Source of the DNA: Bacteroidales bacterium UBA2295
GTDB lineage: Bacteria; Bacteroidota; Bacteroidia; Bacteroidales; Tenuifilaceae
Length of the DNA stretch: 7,943 nucleotides
Reading direction: 5' to 3'
NCBI GenBank assembly: GCA_002345825.1
Contig: DDWD01000056.1
Span: forward strand, 1 to 7,943
A program made the position numbers and the translations under genes. Below, in pieces: positions 1 to 7,171 of this stretch. The stretch's first letter is position 1; each line of letters opens with the position of its first letter. The notes below the pieces were generated by a model that saw only the letters and a list, made by a program, of their open reading frames with translations, was not told the origin of the DNA and made no database searches.

Positions 1-756
1 ATAAGGATCGCCACCGGTTGATAGCTCCCTGGTGAAATTGATACTCGACATAAGAAGATAGGCAGGCTCGACTCCAGCTTTTGCAAAAAGATTTATCCCA
101 GAAAAACTCCGATTATATCTAAGGGCAAGGGGAAATCCTATGGATATATTGTTGTAAGTTGCAGCCAAACTGGTGTGGTCATAAAGTTCGTTCCAGTATC
201 CTACCCTTGACCAAGACACCGACACCCCAAAACTCCCATCGAACTCATTAAAAAGATGGTCGATGTAGTTTACCTCCGCATTAGCACCAAATGATGAAGA
301 GTAGAACACATCTATGTTACTCAAATCCTCTACTCCAAAGTACTCCTTAACCCAGGGAAGGCCAAGATTCAACCCAATACTTGTCTCAATTTTCATAACA
401 GGAGTTGTGCGGTAAGTTTGGTAAAGGTTGATAAATTCGGTATGATCGTTGGGAGCAATGGTGTACTTTGGAAACTCTCGCAAAAAGTCGAGCATTACCT
501 CATCTGCCTTTTGGGGCTGATCGCTAAAAATGTAGGTTTGGATTAGCAACTTGTAGGCATTGGCCTTCTCCTCCTTAGTAAATCCGCGTTGGATGCACGA
601 TTCGAGGAGGGAAGGAATGTCGTCGAGCAAACCACTATCGTATCGTCGCTGTGCCAATCGGAGCTGATCGGAACAGGTATTCTGACTCCATCCAGCAAAA
701 CCTATAAGCATAAATATCGCCAAAAGCACTAGCCTATTTTTGTGATGCATTTGCAT
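1..756 (-). CDS. Secreted protein with N-terminal helical domain and predicted outer-membrane beta-barrel (3' end outside window)
   Basis: This open frame starts at ATG 756 and runs off the left edge without a stop, giving 252 visible residues. A second in-frame ATG at 750 is an equally possible start. The N-terminus has basic residues (HHKNR), a hydrophobic core (LVLLAIFMLIGFAG) and a WSQ|N end, which is a typical Bacteroidota signal peptide cleaved near residue 25. Residues 26-118 look helical and TPR-like, with cysteines at 28 and 54 that could pair in the periplasm. From about residue 121 there are alternating, aromatic-rich strands (KIETSIGLNLG, SFGVSVSWSRVGYW, ISIGFPLALRYN, INLFAKAGVEPAYLL), as in small outer-membrane barrels of the porin/OmpA-like type. 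It follows the STAND gene by 36 nt on the same strand and is probably its operon partner. The exact family is not recognised. Barrel fold and location are inference from the strand pattern; the coding call is strong. Confidence 0.82.
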   Translation of the reverse strand, partial: MQMHHKNRLVLLAIFMLIGFAGWSQNTCSDQLRLAQRRYDSGLLDDIPSLLESCIQRGFTKEEKANAYKLLIQTYIFSDQPQKADEVMLDFLREFPKYTIAPNDHTEFINLYQTYRTTPVMKIETSIGLNLGLPWVKEYFGVEDLSNIDVFYSSSFGANAEVNYIDHLFNEFDGSFGVSVSWSRVGYWNELYDHTSLAATYNNISIGFPLALRYNRSFSGINLFAKAGVEPAYLLMSSINFTRELSTGGDPY

Positions 757-792
757 TTTGTATGTTATTTTTTAATCGGGCAAATTGATTAA

Positions 793-3700
793 CTATTTCA
801 CATTGCAATCCTTTGGATTGTAATCTATATCCTCGCCTACATAGCTATTCCACTCCTCGGGTGTGAGCTTGCGGGTTAGGAACTGACAGTAATCAGTAAT
901 GATAGTTTTGACATCTACAGGTAATAGCTTTATATTTCCATTCTTATCGCCACTAACAATAAACTTGCTGTCGGGAGTAAACGCCACCGAGGTAACCCAT
1001 GAGTCGTGATCGTCGAAAACGATGGGAAGTGTATTCAAATCGTCCATTTGCCATAGCCGAACACTACCATCGTAGCTGGAGCTGGCCATATATCTACCAT
1101 CGTTTGAGAAAACTATCCCAGTAATCTTGGCGTTATGACCACGGAGTACATCTAATGCCTCTCCTGTTTTTGTGTTCCACAGGTGAATGGCCCCCTCATT
1201 GTTGCCAAATCCAGCGGCCAGGATATTCCTTTGCTCGGAGTATCCAATTTCGCCCCAATTACTATCGGGAATCACTGCAATTTGCTTTGGCATTTGCCAA
1301 TTATCGGACTCGCTAAGCGAAAGCACCCTACCATCAGCCATAGCCAGGTAAAGCGTGCTGCTTTGAGGGTCGAACTTTGAAGCATTGATCCGATGTGTTG
1401 ACGTGTATATTTCTAGCGGATTATCCTGATAATCGTTAACTGTAGCTATACTCTGGCTAAACACAAGAATTATTTTGCCACTTGGAGTTACAAAAAAGTT
1501 CTTGATATCGTTTGGGAAATATCCCTTCTCGCTGTATGTAAGGCTCTTGGTATCGATACTAAAGATACCGTTGCTATTAATACCCAAAATCTGATTATCG
1601 GCTACAACAACCTTTTTCACAACCGACAGGTTGTCGCCCACTGAAGTTGGGTTCGTCGAATCTGAATCCCACATCAAAAGTTTACCATCACTACCCGACG
1701 AATACAATTTGTTGCTGTGATACGAAAGCGTTCTAACCAAGCTGTTATGCCCTGCGAGCACATTGTAATTATCGCCCTTGAAAAACTTTGAGCTCAGATA
1801 TAATGCCTTGTGAATATCGGGGTTGTATGCAACACCGTCGAAATCGGTATTAAAAGCATACGCCTGAAAAGCCAACAAACCTTTAAGCGTTGTATCGACC
1901 CTAAGCTGCTGACTCTTTACCGCCATCGACTGAGCAATAGACACCATACGTCTTCGCTCTGCATCAAGGCTTGCTTGCTCAGCACGCTTTTGCTGCTCTT
2001 TTGCTAGCTGGGCATTTTCCTCGGCCAGCTTTTGGCTTTCGGTGGCCTCTTTTTGTCGTAGGTTGGCAATTTCGCGCTGCCTATTGGCCTCATTAAGGTT
2101 ACGAAGTGCAATCTGACTTTGTCGTTCCGCCTCTTTCTGGCTTTTTTCGGCTGCCTCCTGCTGCTGGCGAGCCAATTCGGCATTCTCATCGGCCAGCAAC
2201 TTTTGGGCTTCGGCTTCTACTCGTTGCTGCTCAGCAATATCTTTCTGCTCAAGGGCTTCTGTTTGTGCTTTTAGGGCGTCTTGCCGCTGTATTAATGCCA
2301 GAATTCCCAGTCCAATGGATATCATACCTGCAGTACCCAGTATAACAGCAACAATTCTTGAGCGCCGAAGAGCTCGTTTCTGTAGGCGGATTTTGTTCTC
2401 CTCCTCGGCAATGTACTCCTCCTCGCTGGTTCGTAGGTACACCATGGTGCGCTCAAAAGCGGGGTGGTAACGCACTGCCCAGGCCAGATTAGGTTTCTGC
2501 TTTTCGCGCCAGTTTATGGCCATCTGCAAATCGGGTGGCCCCCACAAACTCGTTTTGCCCTGGCTATACAAGTCGGCCGATTCGGCAAGGCGTAGGTACA
2601 TCTTTACAGCCGACGACTCATCCTCGACCCAAATTTTAAGCTTATCCCAAACCCGCATAAGGCTCTCGTGGGAAATATCAATTATCGACTCTTCGTCTAG
2701 CTGTATATGGGGTGGAGGTGTTAGAAAAGTTCGACCTTGCTGCCGGAAAATCTCAACCACAGAAATAATCATTTGGGAATTGGTTTCGGCAATAGCCGCC
2801 AAATCCTTAACGCTTGTTGGTCGGCGGACACCCCTATTATCTGCTCCTTTCTCAGTTAGCGATTTGAATATTACCTCGCACACCCTTTTCTGCTCAACCG
2901 ACAACTCATCAAAGGCTTCGTTGGCATGGTTCGATAGGCTGCGTTCCAATCTACCTGTAGCCTCGTACTCCACCATACCTATGGGACTGCTTGTATCGGT
3001 ATGCTTTACCCAATACTCCCATGTACGCATTAGGGTGTGTTGTAGAATGGGTAAATGATCGGGGTTGTTCCCCATTTCGTTTAGCAGCAGCTGCACTAGC
3101 TGATCGGATATTTGTCCACCACCAACCGCAACTGGGCCGGTAATGGCTTTGCGAAAATCCTCGCGGGTCATTCGAGGAATTAGGTAGTGGCTGTCGTTAA
3201 TTAATCGAGTAAATTTTTGGAAAGGGGAACAATCGCCAATAAAATCGGAACGCATGGTGACCACCACGTAAACGGGGAGTTCCTGTTGCTTAACCACGTT
3301 CACCAGTAAGTTGATGAAGTGCTCAACATTATCGAGTGCATCCGACTGATTGCTAGAATACTGGTATCGAAAAATTTCCTCGAATTGATCCACTAAAATT
3401 AGTACGTTCTCATTGCTAGAGAGGCCACATTGCTTAATCACCTTGGATATACCATCGGCAGATCGTTTAAGCAAGGCCTGATTCATCATGGCATCGGGAT
3501 CAATATCTGCATTGGCACCCGTGGCAAAAGTTCCTGCAATTGAAAAGGCTAGATTCTCGATGGGGCTGGTTCCTGGGCGCGTAATAACAACTCGCCATTC
3601 CGATCGACCATTGTGAAGGAATCCTCCGTAAAGTGTAGGGAGCAAACCACAATAAATTAACGACGACTTACCCGAGCCTGATGCTCCGAGTATTGCCGCA

Positions 3701-3852
3701 AACCTATTGGCGGAGAGGTTTTCAATAATCTCCTCGTTTTGTCCCTCACGGCCAAAGAAAAGGTGCGCCTCCTTGGGTTCGAAGGGTCGCAAACCAGGGA
3801 AGGGGTTTTCTAAAATGCTTACAGCACTATTTTGCCTGGATAAGGTATCCAT
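793..3852 (-). CDS. nSTAND NTPase with one transmembrane segment, coiled coil and C-terminal WD40 beta-propeller
   Basis: The 1019-residue protein is a signal-transduction ATPase of the novel-STAND type. The N-terminus (NPFPGLRPFEPKEAHLFFGRE, residues 16-36) is the family hallmark. The Walker A motif GASGSGKSS lies at 56-64 and Walker B (LILVDQFEE) at 151-159 with Asp155. They are followed by the VVTMRSDF strand (197-204), GNNPDHLPILQHTL (261-274) and the winged-helix motif ISHESLMRVW (393-402). A hydrophobic helix at about 500-521 is flanked by RALRRSR. Residues 522-635 are a Glu/Gln/Ala-rich coiled coil. Residues 698-980 form about seven WD40 blades; the first and the last two are clear (GHNSLVRTLS, GHNAKITGIVF, DHDSWVTSVAF) and the middle ones are degenerate. 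A tail at 981-1019 carries LTPEEW and Cys989/Cys1017. STAND proteins usually work as nucleotide-driven switches that oligomerise on sensing a trigger. No effector domain precedes the NTPase; the TIR-like gene 11 nt upstream may supply it. Homologues are often annotated as 'high-affinity carbon uptake protein Hat/HatR', which is not supported here. Confidence 0.95.
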   Translation of the reverse strand: MDTLSRQNSAVSILENPFPGLRPFEPKEAHLFFGREGQNEEIIENLSANRFAAILGASGSGKSSLIYCGLLPTLYGGFLHNGRSEWRVVITRPGTSPIENLAFSIAGTFATGANADIDPDAMMNQALLKRSADGISKVIKQCGLSSNENVLILVDQFEEIFRYQYSSNQSDALDNVEHFINLLVNVVKQQELPVYVVVTMRSDFIGDCSPFQKFTRLINDSHYLIPRMTREDFRKAITGPVAVGGGQISDQLVQLLLNEMGNNPDHLPILQHTLMRTWEYWVKHTDTSSPIGMVEYEATGRLERSLSNHANEAFDELSVEQKRVCEVIFKSLTEKGADNRGVRRPTSVKDLAAIAETNSQMIISVVEIFRQQGRTFLTPPPHIQLDEESIIDISHESLMRVWDKLKIWVEDESSAVKMYLRLAESADLYSQGKTSLWGPPDLQMAINWREKQKPNLAWAVRYHPAFERTMVYLRTSEEEYIAEEENKIRLQKRALRRSRIVAVILGTAGMISIGLGILALIQRQDALKAQTEALEQKDIAEQQRVEAEAQKLLADENAELARQQQEAAEKSQKEAERQSQIALRNLNEANRQREIANLRQKEATESQKLAEENAQLAKEQQKRAEQASLDAERRRMVSIAQSMAVKSQQLRVDTTLKGLLAFQAYAFNTDFDGVAYNPDIHKALYLSSKFFKGDNYNVLAGHNSLVRTLSYHSNKLYSSGSDGKLLMWDSDSTNPTSVGDNLSVVKKVVVADNQILGINSNGIFSIDTKSLTYSEKGYFPNDIKNFFVTPSGKIILVFSQSIATVNDYQDNPLEIYTSTHRINASKFDPQSSTLYLAMADGRVLSLSESDNWQMPKQIAVIPDSNWGEIGYSEQRNILAAGFGNNEGAIHLWNTKTGEALDVLRGHNAKITGIVFSNDGRYMASSSYDGSVRLWQMDDLNTLPIVFDDHDSWVTSVAFTPDSKFIVSGDKNGNIKLLPVDVKTIITDYCQFLTRKLTPEEWNSYVGEDIDYNPKDCNVK
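1954..2211 (-). repeat. Degenerate internal duplication coding for the coiled coil of the STAND protein
   Basis: Two segments of the coiled coil resemble each other in both protein and DNA. Residues 548-577 (EAQKLLADENAELARQQQ...) and 605-633 (ESQKLAEENAQLAKEQQ...) sit 57 residues (171 nt) apart, at about 2122-2211 and 1954-2040. The DNA also matches, with 'cggccagc' and 'ttttgggctt/ttttggcttt' at equivalent places and a 3-nt indel. This suggests expansion of the stalk by unequal duplication, although biased Ala/Glu/Gln composition alone could explain part of the likeness. Confidence 0.55.
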
Positions 3853-3863
3853 GGACCATAAAT

Positions 3864-5141
3864 TTATTTGTTAGAACTCTGGTTAAAGATCTTGTGCAAA
3901 TCAGAAAGGTTATCAACCACATCGGTAAAAACACCCTCGGGTGTTTCCAAATCTAGCGCTTTATCGTTTTTATAAAGGATAACCTTTTCGAATTGCTTAG
4001 CCCGATCAATTCCTTTCGATTTTAAAACATCATTTGCTTTTACAGCCAACCACTTAGGATTATTGGAGGTATTGCAAACAACAACCGAGGTGGCCTTGCT
4101 CAACAGCCTAAGGTGTTGTGTGTAAGAAATGTTATTGATATGTGATGAGGCACTCACTCGCCTTTCGCCCAATTCCTTAATTACCTTTTGCTCACACAAG
4201 GAGTCGTCGGATACAAGGTACACATCAATCGAGTCGTCGGGTTGTGACAATGGCGATGTGGACAAGGCAACTTTTTGGCGATAGTATTTCTTTAAATCTT
4301 CGATGGACGATTTGAGAACGATAGAACCTTTTGTTTGGCTTTGATCGCGCTGTATCTTCTCAATAAATATTTGATTCTCCTCATCGGTAATATCGTATGC
4401 CGATGATATCCATATAATTCGGAGGGGAGCCTCATCCCCATGACCCATAAGTTGGGCCGACCGGTTACACTGGTGCTCTGTAAGCGACAGGTGGCTTTCG
4501 GGAAAGTGTATTGTATATACAGGTGGGATAAGGTGTATTACGATTTGAACACCCCGAAGAGCCTGATCGATTTGTTGGGTGCACTCTGAAAAATTGCTGC
4601 TAAGCGGGCTATTGGGAATCACCTGATATCCCAAATCGCTTAAATCGCGCTTTATGTTCTCCCGGTCGGCATTGTTATGGTTATCATCGAGCGAAAGGTA
4701 CACCTTTGGCATGCTGGAAACGTGATCCTCCTCCACCTCTCCATTCCTAATGGCAATAGCTATGTCAGTGAGTTTCTCCCAATATTTCGACCTTGTTTCT
4801 TTATAATCGCGACGATACAACTTAACCTCATCGGTTTCGTAGTGCTTTTCCCAAAATAGATATTGCTCGTTGGCGTTATTGGCCATTCTCCCGTCGATTG
4901 GCTCGATTTGAACAAGGTAATGAAATGATTTGGAGCCGCTATCGAAGGATACACCCGGATTATCAGCCGATTGGATATGAAAGTTCCAGCGTTCACCCTT
5001 AGCATTATGTAAAACCTCGATGTTGTAATTGGGCAAAAACCGAGCAAGGCATTTCTGAATATCAACCGAAAAGCCTTGAGCAAACAAGCTCTCTGCTTCG
5101 ACCTGTTGATTATACCATATGACTACCTTAAGATTTGACAT
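3864..5141 (-). CDS. Multi-domain TIR-like protein, probable effector or adaptor of the adjacent nSTAND NTPase
   Basis: This 425-residue soluble protein has no signal peptide or membrane helix. Residues 145-256 have a TIR/DUF4062-like pattern: strand KVYLSLDD, then an amphipathic helix with ENIKRDLSDLGYQVIP, the helix IDQALRGVQIVIHLI and the segment SHLSLTEHQ. Glu222 in that last segment sits where the NADase glutamate is found in active TIR domains. Residues 305-425 show a second, more degenerate copy: IDVYLVSDD, then LRLLSKATSVVVCNTSN, PKWLAVKANDVLKSKG and KVILY. This matches the TIR-like C-terminal domains found next to STAND/WD40 proteins, and no catalytic glutamate is evident. Residues 1-140 are not clearly recognised; the strand KVVIWY and the helix KYWEKLTDIAIAI hint at a third, eroded TIR-like fold. 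The gene begins 5 nt after the phosphatase stop and ends 11 nt before the STAND start, so it is very likely co-translated with both. NADase, scaffold and nucleotide-sensor roles all remain possible. Confidence 0.85.
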   Translation of the reverse strand: MSNLKVVIWYNQQVEAESLFAQGFSVDIQKCLARFLPNYNIEVLHNAKGERWNFHIQSADNPGVSFDSGSKSFHYLVQIEPIDGRMANNANEQYLFWEKHYETDEVKLYRRDYKETRSKYWEKLTDIAIAIRNGEVEEDHVSSMPKVYLSLDDNHNNADRENIKRDLSDLGYQVIPNSPLSSNFSECTQQIDQALRGVQIVIHLIPPVYTIHFPESHLSLTEHQCNRSAQLMGHGDEAPLRIIWISSAYDITDEENQIFIEKIQRDQSQTKGSIVLKSSIEDLKKYYRQKVALSTSPLSQPDDSIDVYLVSDDSLCEQKVIKELGERRVSASSHINNISYTQHLRLLSKATSVVVCNTSNNPKWLAVKANDVLKSKGIDRAKQFEKVILYKNDKALDLETPEGVFTDVVDNLSDLHKIFNQSSNK

Positions 5142-5146
5142 CCTAC
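5142..5146 (-). other. Tight stop-start junction between phosphatase and TIR-like genes
   Basis: On the minus strand the junction reads TAA-GTAGG-ATG. The AGG touches the start codon, which is too close to act as a normal Shine-Dalgarno site. Initiation here therefore probably depends on ribosomes finishing the phosphatase gene. The spacing fixes the ATG at 5141 as the start. Confidence 0.6.
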
Positions 5147-7171
5147 TTAAATTTTAATACCAATCACTGTGATATCGTCGACTTGCTCCAAACTTCCTAT
5201 CCAATCCTTTAACGTGGAATCTAAAATCTGATACTGCTCCAACATGGGCAATTGGTGCACTTCAATTAGCATTTCGCGAAAACGCTTGGTCATAAACTTA
5301 AAGTTTTTGGGTCCACCAAATTGGTCAGGATACCCATCGGAGAACACGTATACCACATCGCCCGATTTGACTTCAATCTTGTGGTTAGTGAAGCTACCGC
5401 TCTTCTCCTTAAAGAAAGCCCCAATGGGAAATTTATCGCCCTTAATCTGGGTGTACTCCCCGTTAGATATAATAAGTGCAGGGTTGTATGCTCCAGCAAA
5501 CTCGAGGGTCATTGCATCATAATCGACACAGCAAAGGGCTAAATCCATTCCGTCTTTAACAGATGAATCATCGTCCTTCTCCTTAAAGGTTGCCTTTACA
5601 CCCTGGTTAAGGGCATCAAGTATTTCGGCGGGTTTCTCAAGCTGTAGGTCTTTTACTGCATAGTTCAGCCAATTTTGCCCCACCATCGATACCAGTGCAC
5701 CCGGCACTCCATGTCCGGTACAGTCAATGGCTGAGAAGTAACGCTTGTTTCCATGCTGATAAAACCAGTAAAAGTCTCCACTAATAATATCTTTGGGCTT
5801 GTAAAAAACGAAGGATTCGGGAAATAGCTCATTAATAAATTCATGCGTTGGCAATATGGCAGTCTGTAAACGCTTGGAGTATTGAATGCTATCCATAATA
5901 TGCTTTTGCTGCTCGGCAAGCAAATCGCGTTGCGCTTCCAGTTCCTCCTTTTGGGCCACCACCTCGGCTGTTCTATCCTTCACCTTTTGCTCCAAGTCGC
6001 GATACAGCTCTTCCAGCTCGGCAATCATCTTGTTGAATCGTCGCGAAAGGGTTACAATCTCGATACTTCCATTCACATCGGCTCTCTCGCTAAGGTTTCC
6101 CGAAGATATTCGGTTGACGTGATCGACCAACTTTTTAATGGGATTAGTTATAACCTTGGTTTTTCGATATATAAGTATGATGATTAGAAAAAGTATAACC
6201 GAAAATATCAGAATAAAAATTAGCATTCGTATAAACTCGGCCTTAATTTCGTCTGTTCTATCGGAGACAATGCGAATTACAGAACCTTTGTAAAGTTCTG
6301 AATCGTCGGATTCGGTGTATATATACTGGTGTGAGAGGAATCGCTTATCGGCTCTCGTTTCAACGGTTACGCTATCCTTCTTAACAAACCGCTCTTTCAG
6401 AAATGCCTTCTCGTCCTCCTCAATAGCATCGGTAATGGTAAGCGAGAACGGATCGTCGGCATTCATAAATAGTTCAGCCGAAACGATGTTGCTATGCTTG
6501 CAGGCCACCTCATCGAGCATGTTTTTAATAATGTCGATCACCTCGTCGGCCGAGGGGGAGTATACCCCGAGTTCTACAATGTAGTCCCCGCAAAGCGTGG
6601 GCTGATAGGTGTATTTTTTAAGCCGACGGGTACTTCCCTCGATGGTAAATTTTTCGTTAACGAACTCTCCCTGATGAAAAATATGCCTAATATGCATCTC
6701 GTGCTCTTTCCCAAAGCTAAAAAAGTTAAGCCCCAAATCCTTATCGAATGTGGTGTTAATTACAACTCCGCTAGTATCAATTATGTAAATATCGTATAGC
6801 TTAGGATCTAGCCCTAGGGTATTCCTCAATGCTTTAAGATCAACTCGGGCAAACTGCTCGGGGTTAACTAAATGGGTCTGCGTAATATCGTTACTTACAG
6901 CCTCTAGCTCGTCGTTAAACTTCTCCTCAATCACGGCCAGGGTTATATCCTGGAACTTGAGCACTTGGATAAGTTCGTCAGAAATGAGAAAGTTTCGGGT
7001 TTCTCGATGCTCCCGAAGCATAACACGGGTATTACGAAAGTTGTAAACACCCAAAAGTAGTAAGGCAACCACAACGGGTAGCACCACGTTGTAAATGAGC
7101 TGCTGAAAGATAGAAGTTTGCTTCATGTAAGAAAATATGTTCAAATGCCGTGGTAATTTAAATTTGCTCAT
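5147..7171 (-). CDS. Membrane-bound sensor phosphatase: periplasmic Cache-like domain, HAMP, SpoIIE/PP2C
   Basis: The 674-residue protein has two membrane helices (about 25-42 and 314-334) that enclose a periplasmic sensor of about 270 residues. Within it, YIIDTSGVVINT (129-140) followed by a Gly-containing loop resembles a Cache-type ligand-binding fold. A HAMP linker follows (about 335-387, ITNPIKKLVDHVNRISSGNLS), then a coiled coil (about 385-428, ending SIQYSKRLQTAILP). The C-terminal SpoIIE/PP2C-type serine/threonine phosphatase spans about 445-674. Its metal-binding acidic residues are visible: ISGDFYW (Asp466), AIDCTGHGVPGA (Asp483), GMDLAL (Asp542), FSDGYPDQ (Asp612) and VDDITVIG (Asp665/666), so it looks catalytically intact. 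The family dephosphorylates anti-sigma-factor antagonists or similar partners in response to external signals. No anti-sigma kinase or STAS protein lies in this window, so the substrate is unknown. ATG 7171 overlaps the upstream stop by 4 nt, which supports this start; Met16 (7126) is an alternative. Confidence 0.95.
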   Translation of the reverse strand: MSKFKLPRHLNIFSYMKQTSIFQQLIYNVVLPVVVALLLLGVYNFRNTRVMLREHRETRNFLISDELIQVLKFQDITLAVIEEKFNDELEAVSNDITQTHLVNPEQFARVDLKALRNTLGLDPKLYDIYIIDTSGVVINTTFDKDLGLNFFSFGKEHEMHIRHIFHQGEFVNEKFTIEGSTRRLKKYTYQPTLCGDYIVELGVYSPSADEVIDIIKNMLDEVACKHSNIVSAELFMNADDPFSLTITDAIEEDEKAFLKERFVKKDSVTVETRADKRFLSHQYIYTESDDSELYKGSVIRIVSDRTDEIKAEFIRMLIFILIFSVILFLIIILIYRKTKVITNPIKKLVDHVNRISSGNLSERADVNGSIEIVTLSRRFNKMIAELEELYRDLEQKVKDRTAEVVAQKEELEAQRDLLAEQQKHIMDSIQYSKRLQTAILPTHEFINELFPESFVFYKPKDIISGDFYWFYQHGNKRYFSAIDCTGHGVPGALVSMVGQNWLNYAVKDLQLEKPAEILDALNQGVKATFKEKDDDSSVKDGMDLALCCVDYDAMTLEFAGAYNPALIISNGEYTQIKGDKFPIGAFFKEKSGSFTNHKIEVKSGDVVYVFSDGYPDQFGGPKNFKFMTKRFREMLIEVHQLPMLEQYQILDSTLKDWIGSLEQVDDITVIGIKI
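7168..7171 (-). other. ATGA stop-start overlap coupling the cyclic-nucleotide-fold gene to the phosphatase gene
   Basis: The minus strand reads ATGA, where TGA ends the upstream gene and ATG begins the phosphatase gene. This classic 4-nt overlap implies translational coupling and near-equal synthesis of the two proteins. No Shine-Dalgarno sequence precedes the ATG. Confidence 0.85.

Noticed and set aside
772..792. Inverted repeat TTAATC / GATTAA with a 9-nt loop in the gap between the STAND and barrel genes, considered as terminator or operator.
   Set aside because: The stem is only six AT-rich pairs, and in the direction of transcription it is followed by an A-run instead of a U-run, so it is not a terminator. 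A dyad this short is likely by chance.
780..795. TCAATTTG on the minus strand, close to the Bacteroidota -7 promoter element TAnnTTTG, upstream of the barrel gene.
   Set aside because: It has one mismatch in a key position, no convincing -33 TTTG at the right spacing, and sits in AT-rich sequence, so an internal promoter is not supported.
2516..3058. A 180-codon open frame on the plus strand.
   Set aside because: It lies wholly opposite the conserved NTPase domain, its product is low in recognisable structure and rich in Ser/Arg, and it has no start signal. It is a shadow of the minus-strand gene.
793..3852. Annotation as a high-affinity carbon uptake protein (Hat/HatR).
   Set aside because: That name is carried over between databases for STAND-WD40 proteins; nothing in the sequence or neighbours indicates carbon transport.
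5244..6187. Several overlapping plus- and minus-strand open frames of 69-101 codons within the phosphatase gene.
   Set aside because: All lie in other frames of a strongly conserved PP2C/HAMP coding region and show no independent motifs.
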